A stretch of DNA of 64,000 nucleotides from Cryptomeria japonica (GCF_030272615.1 NC_081406.1:213318997-213382996); one strand, 5' to 3'. Counted from the stretch's first letter, positions 1 to 13,386 are shown. Numbers and translations: made by a program. The notes: generated by a model not told the origin, from the letters alone.

Positions 1-645
1 ATGGATCACTGAAAACGATGACTCAATGAACCCTTTTGAAAACCAATCAAATGGATTTGCAGAGGCTTGAAACTTGAAACATAGCTTGTTATTCATACCA
101 AAAATAGCCCAAAATAAACATTATGTCATAACACCCACTGAGGCAACTTTTACACTTATGTGAAACAGGGCTCCGACTAGTAACTGAAACAGGGACTTGT
201 CAAAACATGCAAACTACAAATAGTTCAAGCTTGGAAAACCGAGCAAATGGATTGCTAGATACTTGAAATTTTGCAAGATAACTCAAATTTATGCATATAA
301 TTCAATCCATTTTGAAATTCATCATGACAATCAACAGGGTAAAAGTAAAAACACCCAAAGTAGGCTACTCAATAAAATCTGCATTTGTGCCTAAAATGCA
401 CTTTTAGCTCACCCCTCGAAATGGGTACCTGGTAAACTTATCCAAATTGAATTCTGAAAGTTGCACATCATTGAATAGGCCAAATGAAAGGTTTACAACA
501 AGGTTCCAAAGCCCTACCCCCTAAAAATCAACTAGCTCCATTTTGCCCTCTCTCTAACTAGGCCATTCAAACTGACTCATTTGGAAATGCAAAACAAAAA
601 TTTGAATTCGGCCTCAAAAATTGACTCAAATTTTAATGAGTCCCA
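1..645 (-). repeat. X 3' LTR, truncated by the window edge
   Basis: Direct repeat of about 6728-7372 with scattered substitutions and small indels. It ends at the dinucleotide CA at 644-645, where similarity to the right copy stops abruptly. If the right LTR is 4.3 kb, about 3.7 kb of this copy lies left of the window. Confidence 0.8.
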
Positions 646-911
646 TCAATGGCTCTGACTGGGGATGGTTGATTGCAAGATCAACACAAGAATTTAGAAT
701 CTATGGTTAAGCAGACCACCCAAAAACGGAATACTCTTCTCTTCCTTTCTCTTCTAAAAAATTGAGGGCTCCTTATTCTACCCAAATAGCAAGGCACTTT
801 ATTGAAAACCACACAACAGAAGCAAAGAAACTGTACAAAATATACAACTTATAAATGGCCCCGAGCCATCAAAACTGAAATCAATTCTTACCTTTGTCAA
901 ACACAGGACTT

Positions 912-2438
912 TCATTTCCACAAACTGGAAGTTTCATTCACATCTTCCTGATCAATCACACTTCCATTTCTAATCAGCTGATCACATAAAACATAATCAG
1001 CAACATGTTCATAATCATAAAATCCTTGAAAACCAAACAAATGCTGAAAGGGCTGATCACTAGGTGACATAAGAGTGTCGTACTCTTTACCATTCTTTCC
1101 CAGCTGAAATGAAAAGTGTCCTAACTTATTCTGAGAGTTGAAAACATCAGGCACATCTCTATTGCTAGTTCACTCAAATGATGAACACTCTTCAACAATG
1201 ATGGCTTGCAAACTAGAGAGGAAAACTTCCTCATAACATGACTGCACTTCCACTTGCTGATCACAATTTCTATCAACACTTTGCACACATGAAAATATAT
1301 GATTGTCACTTGTCAATGGTTCATGTCCCACTTGCAAATTAGAGAAATTTTTTTTAGACTTGTCATGCCTTTTAACAGCAAGGTCCACACAATGCATACC
1401 AAAATCTAAGTTCATGTCAACATATGAATCTACATTATCACACCTATCAACTGTATATGCATTTTCATCTTGTCCATCACTCGAATCAAAAATAGGAAGA
1501 GAATCAACAACATATGTTTCATACTTCACACTCTCAAAAACATCATCAATATCATAACATGTACTGGTTGGGTATGAGAGATTGGGCACATTTTTGGATG
1601 CATACCTCTGAAAATCAGCAGCTAGGAGCTCTGAAATTTGTTCACTACTTAGTGAACCTTCTTCATTTCCATTTTCCTTGGCTTTATCCTCTGAGCTGTA
1701 AACATTGTCCCAATCTGATAAAGGTATTAAATCAGAAATACTCATGTCTCTATGCATATTTATTTCATCATTACAACAACTCGCATCCACATCATAGCCT
1801 TTATCATGCTGCTCATAAAGTGTTGCTATATGTTGCAACATAGTTTCATAACTTTGATTGCAAACATTTTGTGGATTGAAATTAACAAGAAGGTGATCCA
1901 TATCATTAAAATCTGAAACCTCAATGGGCTCATGATTACTCGAACAATTACTTATGTTCTCACAAATTTCTTCTTGATCTAAATACACATCTAAACTGTC
2001 ATGCTGGTAATAAGAAACACCTTCAACATCATAGGAGGCATATCCACTCACGGATTCATCTCCCTCAATGTCCTCAATCTTGTGTACATTTTCAGATTTC
2101 ATTCTTTCAATCTCATATATCCATTCTTTTATACATGCAACACTCTCTTCTCTCAAGGTTCTAGACCAATTAACTGAGTCAGACTCATCAAGCTCTAAAA
2201 ATAGTTCAATCAAAACAGACTCATGGGGTCTAGCATCAGCTAGAAACTCATTTAATGCAGCTATGAATCTTTCATAAAAAATATATGATGACTCTTCCTC
2301 TTTTCTTTTCCCTACTTTCTTTCTTAAAAACCAGATGAATTTCTCTTGGATCTTTTGAAGACATACTTTAATTTCTCTATCAATCTCTTTTAGATTTGAC
2401 AATGGATTTTCAGATCTAGGAACTACATCTAGATCCAT
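912..2438 (-). pseudogene. Unrecognised acidic protein of element X, 508 codons with one internal stop
   Basis: The frame opens with MDLDVVPRSENPL at 2438, about 570 bases downstream of the X primer site, where gag would be expected. It runs 422 codons to an in-frame TGA at 1170-1172, which could be a decayed CGA, then continues in the same frame for about 80 more codons to 912. The first 100 residues are basic and helical, including a KKVGKRKEEE stretch. The remainder is acidic and rich in D, S and Y, with repeated Cys, and ends in NETSSLWK. I see no zinc knuckle, no DSG protease motif and no membrane segment. It occupies the gag position but does not look like a gag. Function unknown; it could be an element-specific structural protein or a captured host sequence. 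Confidence 0.6.
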
Positions 2439-3010
2439 CAGGTTTATAGCATCTACTGAACCATTATCATGCTACTGCATTTTACTGTTTCATAAATTCT
2501 TTTCAAAGCATTGCATTCATTAATTTTCAGAATTATACACACTTCTCCCATCACTTAACTGAAATTTATTTCAAAACATGAAGCATGCATACTACAAATT
2601 TCTTTTCCTTTCTATGGTGACTGTTTCACCTTATAAGGAACACGAATTGTCTCATTAATACTTTGAGGAATACCTGGAGAAAAAATTGCTGCTGCTGTTC
2701 ACTTTACTTCTGACTGAAAATTTGAAGAAATCCTCCAAATCTCAGGTTCATTCTTATAGAGTTGCCACCTCCCTGAAGAGGAATAAAATTTAAACCACTG
2801 ATCTACACTCTAAAACACTTTCAGATCTCTAGGTCTCAACACACACAACAGAGTCACATAATATTTTAAATTTCAAAGCAACAAGACTTTCTAGGATACA
2901 CACTTTCAAATCTGAAAATGACTTTCAGATTTCTAAACTTCTAAGACTCTTTCCCAAATGAATTTTGGCTATACTCATGGGTTTCACTTGACAACATTTT
3001 TACATCATTC

Positions 3011-3028
3011 TCCCCAGCAGAATTGCCA
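3011..3028 (-). other. X primer binding site
   Basis: On the minus strand this reads TGGCAATTCTGCTGGGGA, the form seen next to the 5' LTR of plant Tat/Athila-type gypsy elements with one CpG decayed. It lies four bases from a CA end at 3033. The primer site of element E (55392-55409) matches it at 16 of 18 positions. Confidence 0.75.
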
Positions 3029-3032
3029 TTTT

Positions 3033-6000
3033 TGTTGTTCATCAAAAATGATTAACCCAAGGACACCTACAATTGATCTATGAAGTAGCTAGTTCAATCT
3101 ATGAAGAACCTCAGGGCTTGGACAACATGACAAGGATATGAATCCTTCTACTCTTCAGGCTCTGCAAAACCTAGATGGGTATACCTTTGATGCTTAAAAT
3201 TCAGACTCATTACCCACATATGGCAGCATCAATAAAGCAGATAGATCTCATAAACGGTTCAAAAACAAGGAGGGTACTGTAGATAGGCTAAATCTACATT
3301 GACAACTCAACAATGTTTGAATCATTAGATGGAGGGACACTTCCACATAACATAAAACATAAAAAGATATTCTGATTTGATTTTTTAAATGATGTTTTGA
3401 CAACTCTTCAATGTTACAAAAGACTAGTGCCTTATCGAGGCCACAAAGTTATGCATAAAACTAAAAGAGAGATCTCAGTTACTAGTTATTTTGCATATTA
3501 AATTCTCATGTATTAATGCCTTACACTAACACAGTCCTTGCTCTGTCACAAAATCATACTCATACATATCCAATTTACACACTCAAAATCACTAATGCGG
3601 CATTTTAGGATTTAAATCCTTCCTTGAAGAATACCCAAAAACACACATTACACTCTCACAGAAAACTAAAAGAAACAAATCCAAATTACCCTTGATAAAA
3701 TGAAATTGTATGAACTTGAATGGTATTTTGGAGACAATTTTGTGGGAACTCACACATGCCTTGCATATGTGTAAACCTGCAAATTGAAACCAAACTTACA
3801 ACAAAGGCAACACTGAAAACCTCGAAGAACACACTGTCATTTGCAAAAAAAAAAAGATGTCATCACTGGAACCTGCAATTTTGGATTTCTCCCTTGGAGA
3901 AAATCTCTCAAAAATTGGAACCCCTACAAATGAGAATAATTGAGAATAAGAAGAGGAGGGAAATATCAAATCTGCATAACACACTGCCAAGTATCCTTTT
4001 TCCTAACTAAATTTCAATCCCTTTTTCTTTCCCATGGAAACTGCTCCCAAAATATCTGATCTTTGTTAAAACAAACTTCATAACTGCATTCCTCATCTCA
4101 AGAGCTTTCCGACAATATAATACTTGGTATTTTGGCCAAAAATGGACCTGTGGGCAAATTAATTCTTCATGTGGCTCAATCATTTAAATTTTTCAATTTT
4201 TTAATATAGTTGAAACTATATATTAAACTTGATTTTAACTTTGATTTTTGGCTCTGATTTTGGCCTGATGCCCTGCCACGTGGTGGTCTCTGATTGGTTG
4301 ATGGGATCCACCGAATGCCCTCTGGGATGACACCTCATCCCTCTACCATGTGTCAACCACCAAGCTACTTGCTCATTGCCATGTGTCTGCCACCTATGCG
4401 CCACATCATCGCCACTGGATAGCCACCTCACCGAGACCCACCAACTGGACCTGCCACCTGGCTTTCGCCATTTCATGATAGGTAATTGACGTGCATCTCC
4501 GAGCTCTGACCTCTGAAATCACGTGAGCCATTGGATCTCTCCAGACTTGCTCGATCTTTAACACTTTGCGATCCGCCTAGGTTTTTCGCCATTTCGCAAC
4601 CCTTAACTAGTTTGCATCTCTCCTTTGCGAAGTCACATCGATCGTCGATCTGCTCAGAACCTTCTTGCTGGTTAAGCCATCTGTTTCTTGCAAAACTTGC
4701 CTACCTGCCTTGGGATCCATGCTTGCATGGGGTCCACTTGTCACCACTTGTCGGCCTCCTCAGCCACCTTGAGAAGCGTGCTTGTGCACTTGGGGTCCAT
4801 TTGGGCTCAACCAACCCCATTCGTCAAAAGCCTTTAAGCTTTGACATATTCGATGTGTAGACATTTAGTTATAAATATTAAAAACCTACACCTCCTAGTC
4901 AATGTGGGATTAAAGCTTCATGCCTAGAAATGCATTTCTGAGCCTTTCCCTAAGTTTTAATGGTGATTTTCTGCAATTGCTTGGAAATCGATGGCCTTTC
5001 CAACCACGCCACACATTGGAAGAGGGGAAACTTTTACCAGCCATGTCACATCACACAACACCTACTCATATTGCAATTGTTTGAAAGTTCATTTGATTTA
5101 ACCTTCCCTTTTAACGCCATGCAGGAAGAATTGGGCAAAGGTTGTGGGTTTAATATTTTACACCTGCCAATGGCATTTGATAGAATTACTTTGCATTTTC
5201 TAAACATGCTCATGTAGAGGGAAGGGGGCACAAGCTGTTGCATCCTCTTCCACACAATATTCACGCACAGGAGTAACCCTTTGCAGAAGTATACACATCC
5301 TTCACCAAGGCCACACAGGAGGATAGGATGCTTATGCTTTGAACTTTCAAATGCCTTCCCAACACCATTCAACATAGGAGGGAAGATTGGCTGCCAATGC
5401 ATTTGGGTAAATTTCTCTAAGGTTTCATTTTGTCGCTGCCATCACTCACAATAGGGACCATGCGAGGAGGAAGATAGGCTTTAATGCCACTAGTGTATTT
5501 TCCTGGAGCTTCAACATCTTTCTTTCCCACGTTATGCACTCCAACGCCCTCTCTAGCAGGGAGATGGGGAGGCACGTGGAGCTAAAAAATAAAACAAACC
5601 ATTGCATAACCTTGCCAATGGCATTTACTTTCTGTTTTCAACGCTTGTCTTTGATATATATTCTCTTCAATACAAACAGCTCCAATAAGACTAAGCCCTA
5701 TGCCCCCTATCTTGGATGAAAGAAAGAAAACTAACTCATCCATTAATATCATGAGATGATTGAAGAACACAAGAGTAATGAATCTAAGCATTGAAATTTT
5801 TCCTGACAAGCTTCTATCTCCAGGTTCAAACCTATATTTCAATTTCAACTTCTGACATCCTCCTTATCCAATAGTATCTATAGAACTTTCCAAAATATTG
5901 GAACCACCCATACTACCCATTACTTCAACAAGAGTTTTATCCACATGCTTGAGATGATTGCACAACTTCCTTAATAGACAAATTGCTTGCAGTATACTGG

Positions 6001-7372
6001 AAGAGGCATGGTTTGATTGCTTCAAATCTGCTACCTTGCATTTATTGAAATCTTCTACACTTCACAATTGAATTTTGCATATGATTTCCAATGCCTTAAC
6101 CAATAGCCACATAAGGAGGAGGCCTTGCATGATCTTTTAGTAAACAAAATTGCCAATAAAATCTAAGTACAGGCATGAGCCAAGTGAGGCCCCAAAGTGG
6201 GTTCGACTAAAAAAAAATTCATTTTCATGCAACTGACCTTCGAAAAGATTTAGACACCTTGAACGTACCTCTCGAATCGATCGGCGTCGCTTTCAGATCA
6301 TCATACTGAGTTTTGCAACTTTCAGGCATTTATGCCATATTTTTGCATTTAATCGCAAAAATGTATTTTTCAAAGTGGTCAAAACACCTTTCTGGAGTTC
6401 GCCATCTGATAGGCATGTACTCTGATATACAAGCATGAACTCTACCAAATGGTTTTTCAAGATGATTCCTAAGTGAAGAGATATTAATTGGTAAAAATGA
6501 CCAACTGGCTTTGTCGACATTGCGGACTTGATGAAGTCAATGTTCTGGCAACACATGATGCCTTTCTCAAAAATACCAAACGACCTCCATAGACCCTCAA
6601 ATTTGAAGCATAGGTACCTTGAAGTACATATTAAATCTTTGGAATCACAGTTTGACCAAAAGTCTGATTGGGTGCAAATGACGCGCTCATGAAAATGGCT
6701 ACTTTAACTGATATAGCACTGAAAGTACGGATCACTAAAAATGATGACTCAATGAACCCTTTTGAAAACCAATCAAACGGATTAGCAGAGGCTTGAAACT
6801 TGAAACATAGCTTGTTATTCATACCAAAAATAGCCTGGAATAAAAATTATGTCATAACACTCACTGAGGCAACTTTTACACTTATGCGAAACAAGGCTTC
6901 AACTAGCAGTTGAAACAGGGACTTGTCAAAACATGCAAACTACAAACAGTTCGAGCTTGGAAAACTGAGCAAATAGATTGCTGGAGACTTGAAATTTTGC
7001 AAGCTAACTCAAATTTATGCATAGAATCCAATCCATTTTGAATTTCATCATGACAATCAACAGGGCAAAAGATAAAAACACCCAAATTAGGCTACTCAAT
7101 AAAATCTGCATTTGTGCCGAAAATGCACTTTTAGCTCACCCCTCGAAATGGGTACCTGGTAAACTTATCCAAATTGAATTCTGAAAGTTGCACATCATTG
7201 AATAGGCCAAATGAAAGGTGTACAACAAGTTTCCAAATCCCTACCCCTTGAAAATCAACTGGGTCCATTTTGCCCTCTCTCTAACTAGGCCATTCAAACT
7301 GACTCATTTGGAAATGTAAAGCACAAATTTGAATTGGGCCTCAAAACTTGACTCAAATTTTAATGAGTCCCA
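3033..7372 (-). repeat. X 5' LTR, about 4.3 kb
   Basis: In element orientation it begins TGGGACTC at 7372 and ends AACAACA at 3033, followed by a four-base spacer and the primer site. Only the outer 645 bp can be confirmed by the second copy. The middle (about 4220-4860) is GC-richer than its surroundings and holds CACGTG and CATGTG sites at about 4275, 4347 and 4380, with repeated CCACC blocks, which may be U3 regulatory sequence. Open frames here, such as 4531-4860, have no protein-like features. The LTR is longer than the body between the two LTRs. Confidence 0.6.
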
Positions 7373-8289
7373 ACACATTGACAGGGTCATTGCAGGGTTG
7401 GTCAGCTTTAATGAAAAGTCACCCAAATCACGGGACATGTTGCAAAGCTATTGTAGGGGTTTGAGGCTCGAGGTCTGGAGGACAACTACAAGACAACTAA
7501 GAGAAATCGAGAAGATCAAGGCGATCAAGGAAAAAACATGACAAGATCTTTCGTGATTTACCAAGGGATATGCTATGAGGGTAAAAAGAAAGTCGCCAGA
7601 AATGGAAGGCATGATCCATAAGATGCGACTATGGCGAAGTTGTGCGTTCAGATGTCAGAAAGATTAGAGAAAACCTAGTTGAAGCATTCAACTAGTTGGA
7701 GAGAAGAATCGGTAAAGTATAGTACTAGTAGAGTGTAGAGAGTTTATGGAGGAGTAGTAGGTGAAGAGCAACAGAAGAGTGAGTCAGTGTAGCAAAGAAA
7801 GTATCTCACCGACAAAGTAAGGCATTTGAAAATGTTGCAAGATTAACTTTTAACAAGATAGCTATTTATGTATGTGAAGTTTATAATTTGAACACTGAGT
7901 TGTAGGTCGATGTAGGTGTTGTAGCTCCTTGGGTTGGTGCCCTAAAGTCAGGGGTTGGTGCTCCTTTGGGTTGTAGCCCATAAATTAGGTAGGGGTTGGT
8001 GCCCTAAACATTGTAACTGTGTTTTACTGTGAGGTTGGATTGGAGCAGTAGACTCCAGCAACATTGCTCACTGAGGTTTTTCCCATCTTGGGTTTTCCTC
8101 ATATATGCTGGTTTTATGTGATGTCTCCTTGTGTGTGTGTGTATTTGATTTAGTCTCATTACTAATCGGTAAGTCTTCATTCTCCTTGACTCACAAACCA
8201 GTGTTGCTCCCACAAGATTGCAAAAAGAAAAGTTTTTTAGAACCACTGATTCACCCCCTCACCCTCTCAGTGGTGCATTGTGTCTAATA
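7373..8289 (+). repeat. Y LTR copy 1, 3' part
   Basis: Collinear with about 12300-13386. Its 5' part was displaced by the insertion of X. It lacks about 238 bp that copy 2 has at 12589-12826, including the likely TATA box. The U5 copia block is at 8071-8100. It ends CTAATA at 8289, where an ancestral CA end has become TA, as in the other copy. Confidence 0.85.
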
Positions 8290-8291
8290 AT

Positions 8292-8303
8292 TGGTATCAG
8301 AGC
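8292..8303 (+). other. Y primer binding site, copy 1
   Basis: TGGTATCAGAGC, complementary to the 3' end of initiator tRNA-Met, the standard primer of plant Ty1/copia elements. It lies two bases after the LTR end. Confidence 0.93.
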
Positions 8304-8362
8304 ATAGGTTCCCAATTAGAAGAGTGTCCTCCAACCTAGGTAGATTCTGGCCTAAGGACACA

Positions 8363-9786
8363 ATGGTTTGTTTAGTATCTATCACTTCTCCGGTATTTGA
8401 TGGCTCAAATTTTTCTATTTGGAGTCGCGGAATGGAAGTTTTCCTATCCTCTTTAGGATTTGATGTATGGATGTCAGTAGTAGATGGTCTCCTTAGAAAG
8501 GTTAGTCTTCCTACTAAATTTGTAGAAGATAGAAGAAATCAGTGCAATGAAGAAGCCATGAAGGCTATTTTCAGTGGACTTATCGGTGATGTCTCTTCAC
8601 AGGTGGATAGGTGTAAAACAACAAAAAGTTTATGGGATAGATTGAAGAAGCTCTATGGAAATGAACCCTCAATAGTAGATCCTGCATTTTAAGGTAATAT
8701 GAGAAATACATCTCATATTTATCTGGATGAGGAAGATGGATCTTCTTACAACTGCAACATTAAAGAAGAAGGAGCTCAACTCTTTGTGGCTCAAGAATCT
8801 GAAAGTGGTTGGGAAATCACCTCTCCTCAACAAAATGTGTTGAGTAGTGATGATGATAAAGAGGAAGACATTATAGATAGATCTAGGCATCAAAATCCTT
8901 CTAATGATGGAGAAGCAGGAGAAGTTGACCTTGAAGGAGAGCTTGTAAATACACTTGAAGAACTCAATAGAGTTAAAAGGGAATACAAGCTATTGAAGAA
9001 TGATGCTATTATGGATTAGAACCGGTTAGTCAAATGCCTTGAAGAATTAGAGAAATGCATCTCAGAGTTGAAGACTTAGGCAAAAGACACCAGGTATGCT
9101 AGTGTGAAGATCTATCCTCTGAGCTAGAGATAAAAGACAAAAAACTTCAGTGGCTGCTTGAAGAAAACAAAGGCTAGAGCTCTCCAGTTAGATGTTCTCC
9201 TCCAAAGAAGGGTGACCTGAACACAACTCATATGGACTTGCATAAAAAAGTAAAGATCAATGCTGCAAGGAGGAATCTTCATACAGATCCCAGAGGTAAG
9301 GGGAAGATGGGAGAAGAAAACCTCATCGGAAGCAAGAAGATGAGGAAGCAACAAAGGAGACCTTCCACCGGCAAAGGGAAAAGAAATGCTACCACCCACA
9401 AGGGGAAGCATGTGTGGGAGAAGAAGAAGAGATCAGATGAAAGAGGTGCTCAGAATGGATGACCAAGGGTCCATTCTAAAAAAGGAAAAGATGGGGATGC
9501 AAAACTGGCAAGATCTCCTCATACATTACAAAGTAAACATGTAAGTCATATGCAATCATTTACTGGTTACTGCTTTACATGTAATGTTTATGGCCATAAG
9601 GAAAGGGAGTGTAGAATGAGATCTAGAAAGGGTAATATAGGAATTCATAGAAATCATGCTTATGGGAAGGATGTATCCAGAAGTAGATACATGCATGTTC
9701 CTTCTCCCAGTTATGCAAAGATTGTTTGTCATAACTACAATGGATCTATCCATAGAGAGTTTGAATGCAGGAAGGGGAACCTATAG
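8363..9786 (+). pseudogene. Y gag polyprotein (copia type, UBN2-like, CCHC), decayed
   Basis: The start at 8363 gives MVCLVSITSPVFDGSNFSIW, the N-terminus typical of plant copia gag proteins (FxGxNFxxW), followed by a UBN2-like stretch ending KTTKSLWDRLKKLYGNE. An in-frame TAA at 8690 replaces the GAA seen in the second gag copy at 13460. The same frame continues as an acidic coiled-coil region to a TAG at 9017, with more stops beyond. After a frameshift, 9550-9786 encodes one intact zinc knuckle, CFTCNVYGHKERECRMR, and a degenerate second one with one Cys lost. Gag would form the particle and bind element RNA. No protease follows. Clearly inactive. Confidence 0.8.
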
Positions 9787-11145
9787 TTACATAGAGACTG
9801 ACGCAATGGTCATGCTCTGCAGATAAGAGAAGACAAAGCATATGAAAGGAAGAGATCTATATGGAACCGAAGGAAAAATGTCCCTGCACAAGAAAGAGGT
9901 TCATTGGTTTTGGTTTCTAGTCAATGCAACATGACGAGGAGAAGATGGTCAAACCGGCATGTCAAGAGATATCCCAATTAGAATGTTGGGATGAATGTTG
10001 TGTGCTACTATAGCACTACTTCTGATTGTAATGAAGAATTAAGAAATGGAAGGACCCATCAGCAGAAGAAGGAAAGACCTGCTCCCAAATCTGAAAATGG
10101 GAAGAATGAATTCATGCAGGTATGGAGGAAGAAGACCATGGATCTGCACTATGCATTTAGGGCATAGGTGATATCTCCTAAGGCCTAAAGGAGATGCAGA
10201 ATCCTTGGGGGAGCAATGCACATTGAAACAACCATTCACCCCCTCAGTGAAGAAGGCAACATGGAAGAACATGCCGATGTCAAGAATGAAAGAAGAAAAT
10301 GTAAGATAAGTGTGTGTAGATGCTATCTTGACTAAACACCTACAAATCAGTGATGGATCACCACTGCATGTGTCAAGAAGTAATAGTTAATAATTGGTAT
10401 CAAGTGTTAACCAGTATGTGCAGGATGTTACCGGTATGATTGCCAAGAGGTACTTGTAGGGTATATATGGCAATGAAGTTGGAAGTTTGTTGAATAAACC
10501 TAGTAGCACGGAATGAGGAGTTTGTGTCTCAGATCTAGGATCATATCTTAAGGTTGTGATGGATAAAATGGAGTTGAAAGATCATCAAATGATCACATAT
10601 GAATAGATAAACTGGTATCTGGTGAAGATTGGAGTCTCGATGTTGTACCTGACTGGAGATAAGAACCTGAGATGTATGACCTAGGTGGAGTTCAAGTGCT
10701 CATGATGTAGAGTTGGCTCGCTTGAACTTTCAAGGATACTGATTGCCCAAACTGCAGGAGATGGAAATAACAGAAGTGTTGCAGGTTGACCGGCAAGTGA
10801 TTAGTATTCACTGACACATCAACAATTGGTATCAGTCTTTCTGAAAATTAAGTTCCAATAGCATCAGACCTGCATACTCAATTGGTGTCACTTGATGGTT
10901 AAGTTCCCCATCTCAAGTGTTGTAACTTGAGAAGATCTAACAACTGGTGATAAGATAACAATTCGTAAGGTGTGGCATCAAAGGAAGTGTCACATCAGAT
11001 GAAGACAAAGGGGGAGAAAGTATTCTGTCAGTGACTGGTGCATACAAAGAGGAATGATATCCTGACAATACCCTTTGTCATTATTGTCAAAGGGTGATTA
11101 GGATTATGTAGTAGACCGGATACTACATGTGTTGACATCAATGCC
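9787..11145 (+). other. Y non-coding stretch between gag and purine tract
   Basis: All frames are closed by frequent stops. I find no trace of protease, integrase, RT or RNase H motifs. The left part (to about 10300) may be decayed gag C-terminus; the rest is unassigned. Confidence 0.6.
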
Positions 11146-11157
11146 AAAGGGGGAGAT
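11146..11157 (+). other. Y polypurine tract
   Basis: AAAGGGGGAGAT directly followed by TGTTGGCATTG, the start of the 3' LTR. The same tract occurs in element A. Confidence 0.92.
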
Positions 11158-13386
11158 TGTTGGCATTGTGTTGTCATTGATGTCAACTGGTATGGGATAA
11201 CCACCGGTATATGAGATGTATGTGCAACACTAATATGGAGTATAGGATGTGATAGATTGGATATCACCTTGTGTTGCTAAACACCAGTAAAGGTAAGGAA
11301 GATGACCTTAGAGGTCATCAGTACACAAGTTAGCACCTGACTTGTGTGATGAGATGGAGCTGTGTTTTGAGCAGTTGTTTGTGATGAAGAGGCAGAATGT
11401 TATCTCAGTCACATCAACACTGGAAGAGAAGAATGAACCGGTATGCTATGAGGTTGCAGAACAGTAGGACTCCCACCGGATGAAGTTGTAGTCATCATGG
11501 GAAGCAATGAGTGACAATGTATGTGCTCACATCAGTTCACATGTGCTTATTTGAAGAGATGTTGCACAATAGGGAAATCACATGAGCATATGGCAGAAAG
11601 AAGATGGTGTTACTCCACCAAGTAAGTGGAGCTTATCTCCTATTATGCATTAAGTGCATTATAGTTTCGAGAGATAAAAGTGAAGGGGTAAAGGCTAGCA
11701 CTTGAAGGATCACACTAGATCTACCAGTGAATTGAAGGAATGCCCTAAGTACATGAGTTCAGTGTTATGCACTAAACCAAAAGAGAAGGCATGATTGAAA
11801 TAACAGTACATAGAAAGTGTGGAGTTTGTGTCACATTTACAAACTAGTAGAGGAAAGAATAATATTAATCAAGAAAAAAGGCAAGGCTAAGAAAATGCAG
11901 TCAGAAGTAGAAAGAACTGATTAAAGGTGGAGTCTTAAGAAGATTGATGACATAGTTCCATCAAGAGTGGTAACTGGTATGTAAGTCCACTAGTTATATA
12001 AGCAAGGTGAAGTTGTAGAATATTTCCCATTTGCAGGAATGAGAATACTTTGGATTTATCATTCTAAAGACTAGTTTGAGAGTTCCATCGACAGTTCAAG
12101 ATGAGAGCATATATGATAAGGTAACTAGTAAAATTGTTGAGACCAGAAGGGTTAGCAAACCAGTAGAAGTAAGGAACTGATAGGGTGGTTCATCGGTAAT
12201 TCTACTTAGACCGACTTGAAGTGCCAAGCTAGCAGATAGTCAATATGGATGCCACATGGAGCCAACATGGCAAACCCGCATTAGGATAATGTAGACTTTA
12301 CATCGACGGGGTCATTGCAGGGTTGGTCAACTTTAATGAAAAGTCACCCAAATCATGGACATGTTGCAAAGCTATTGCAGGGGTTTGAGGCTCGAGGTCT
12401 GGAGGACAACTATGAGATAGCTAAGAGAAATCAAGAAGATTGAGGCGATGAAGGAAACAACATGACAAGATCTTTCGTGAATGACCAAGGGATTGGCTAT
12501 GAGGGTAAAAAGCAAGTTGCCAGAAATGGAAGGCATGATCCAGGAGATGCGACTATGGTGGAGTTGTGCGATCAGATGTCAGAAAGATCTGATCATGCAA
12601 GATCTAATTGTATTTGGTTTGCCTCAAAAATGGTGAGAAAACCCTAACTGCCTAGATTTTGAATTGGCTTTTGGCAAGAAATTTTGGCTATAAGTAAAAA
12701 GGCCAAAGAGATTGTTTTTTGTTGTTGAAGAGAAGAATATGGTGTGTTTGCGAAGTTGAAGACTTCTATAAGTAAGAGAAAATCAACCAAGTGCTCAACG
12801 AGCTTTTGTCAAGAGGGTGGGACCGAGAGAAAACCTGGTTGAAGCATTCAACCAGTTGGAGAAAAGAATCAGTAGAGTATAGTACTAGTAGAGTGCAGAG
12901 AGTTTATGGATGAGTAGCAGGTGAAGAGAAGCAGAAGAGTGAGTTGGTGTAGGAGAGAAAGTATCTCATCGACAGAGTAAGGCATTTGAAAAGGTTGCAA
13001 GATTCACTTGTAACAAGATAACTACTTATGTATTTGAATTTTATATTGTGAAGACTGAGTTGTAGCTCCTTGGGTTGGTGCTCCTTTGGGTTGGTGCCCT
13101 AAACTTTGTAATTGTGTTTTACTGTGAGGTTGGATTTGAGTGGTAGACTCCAACAACATTGCTCACCGAGGTTTTTCCCATCTTGGGTTTTCCTTGTATA
13201 TGATGGTGTTATGTGATGTCTCCTTGTGTGTGTGTCTGTATTTGATTTAGTCTCATTACTAACTAGTAAGTCTGCATTGTTCTTGATTCACAAACTGGTG
13301 TTGCTCCCAAAGGATTGCAAAAAGAAAAGTTTTTGAGAACCACTGATTCACCCCCTCCCCCTCTCAGTGGTGCATTGTGTCTAATA
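11158..13386 (+). repeat. Y LTR copy 2, complete, about 2.2 kb
   Basis: Begins TGTTGG right after the purine tract and ends CTAATA two bases before a second primer site. A likely TATA box (TATAAGTA) is at 12689-12696. The copia U5 block is at about 13168-13195. Several GGTTGGTGCCCTAA-like repeats lie upstream of it. It serves as 3' LTR of the first body and 5' LTR of the partial second body. Confidence 0.85.

Larger units (their letters stand above)
1..7372 (-). mobile_element. Element X: non-autonomous Tat/Athila-primed LTR retrotransposon, partial
   Basis: Positions 1-645 and about 6728-7372 are near-identical direct repeats, and both end in the same TCCCA. The right copy is followed at once by sequence matching the LTR of element Y, so X is inserted in Y. 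A minus-strand primer site at 3011-3028 puts the 5' LTR at 3033-7372, the body at 646-3032 and the 3' LTR at 1-645, running off the left edge. The body is about 2.4 kb and holds one reading frame with no protease, RT or integrase. I see no clear purine tract next to 645, which is a weakness of this reading. Orientation rests on the primer site and the reading frame. Confidence 0.7.

Noticed and set aside
646-672. Primer site for X in plus orientation (TGGCTCTGACTGGGG)
   Set aside because: It matches no tRNA complement I know, while the minus-strand site at 3011-3028 is a clear Tat/Athila form placed correctly next to an LTR end.
4531-4860. 109-codon plus-strand frame in the X LTR as a host gene
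   Set aside because: Low-complexity Leu/Ser/His composition, no recognisable domain, and it lies within an LTR GC-rich patch.
8131-8146. TG-repeat microsatellite as a feature
   Set aside because: Only about six repeats, part of the Y LTR in both copies.
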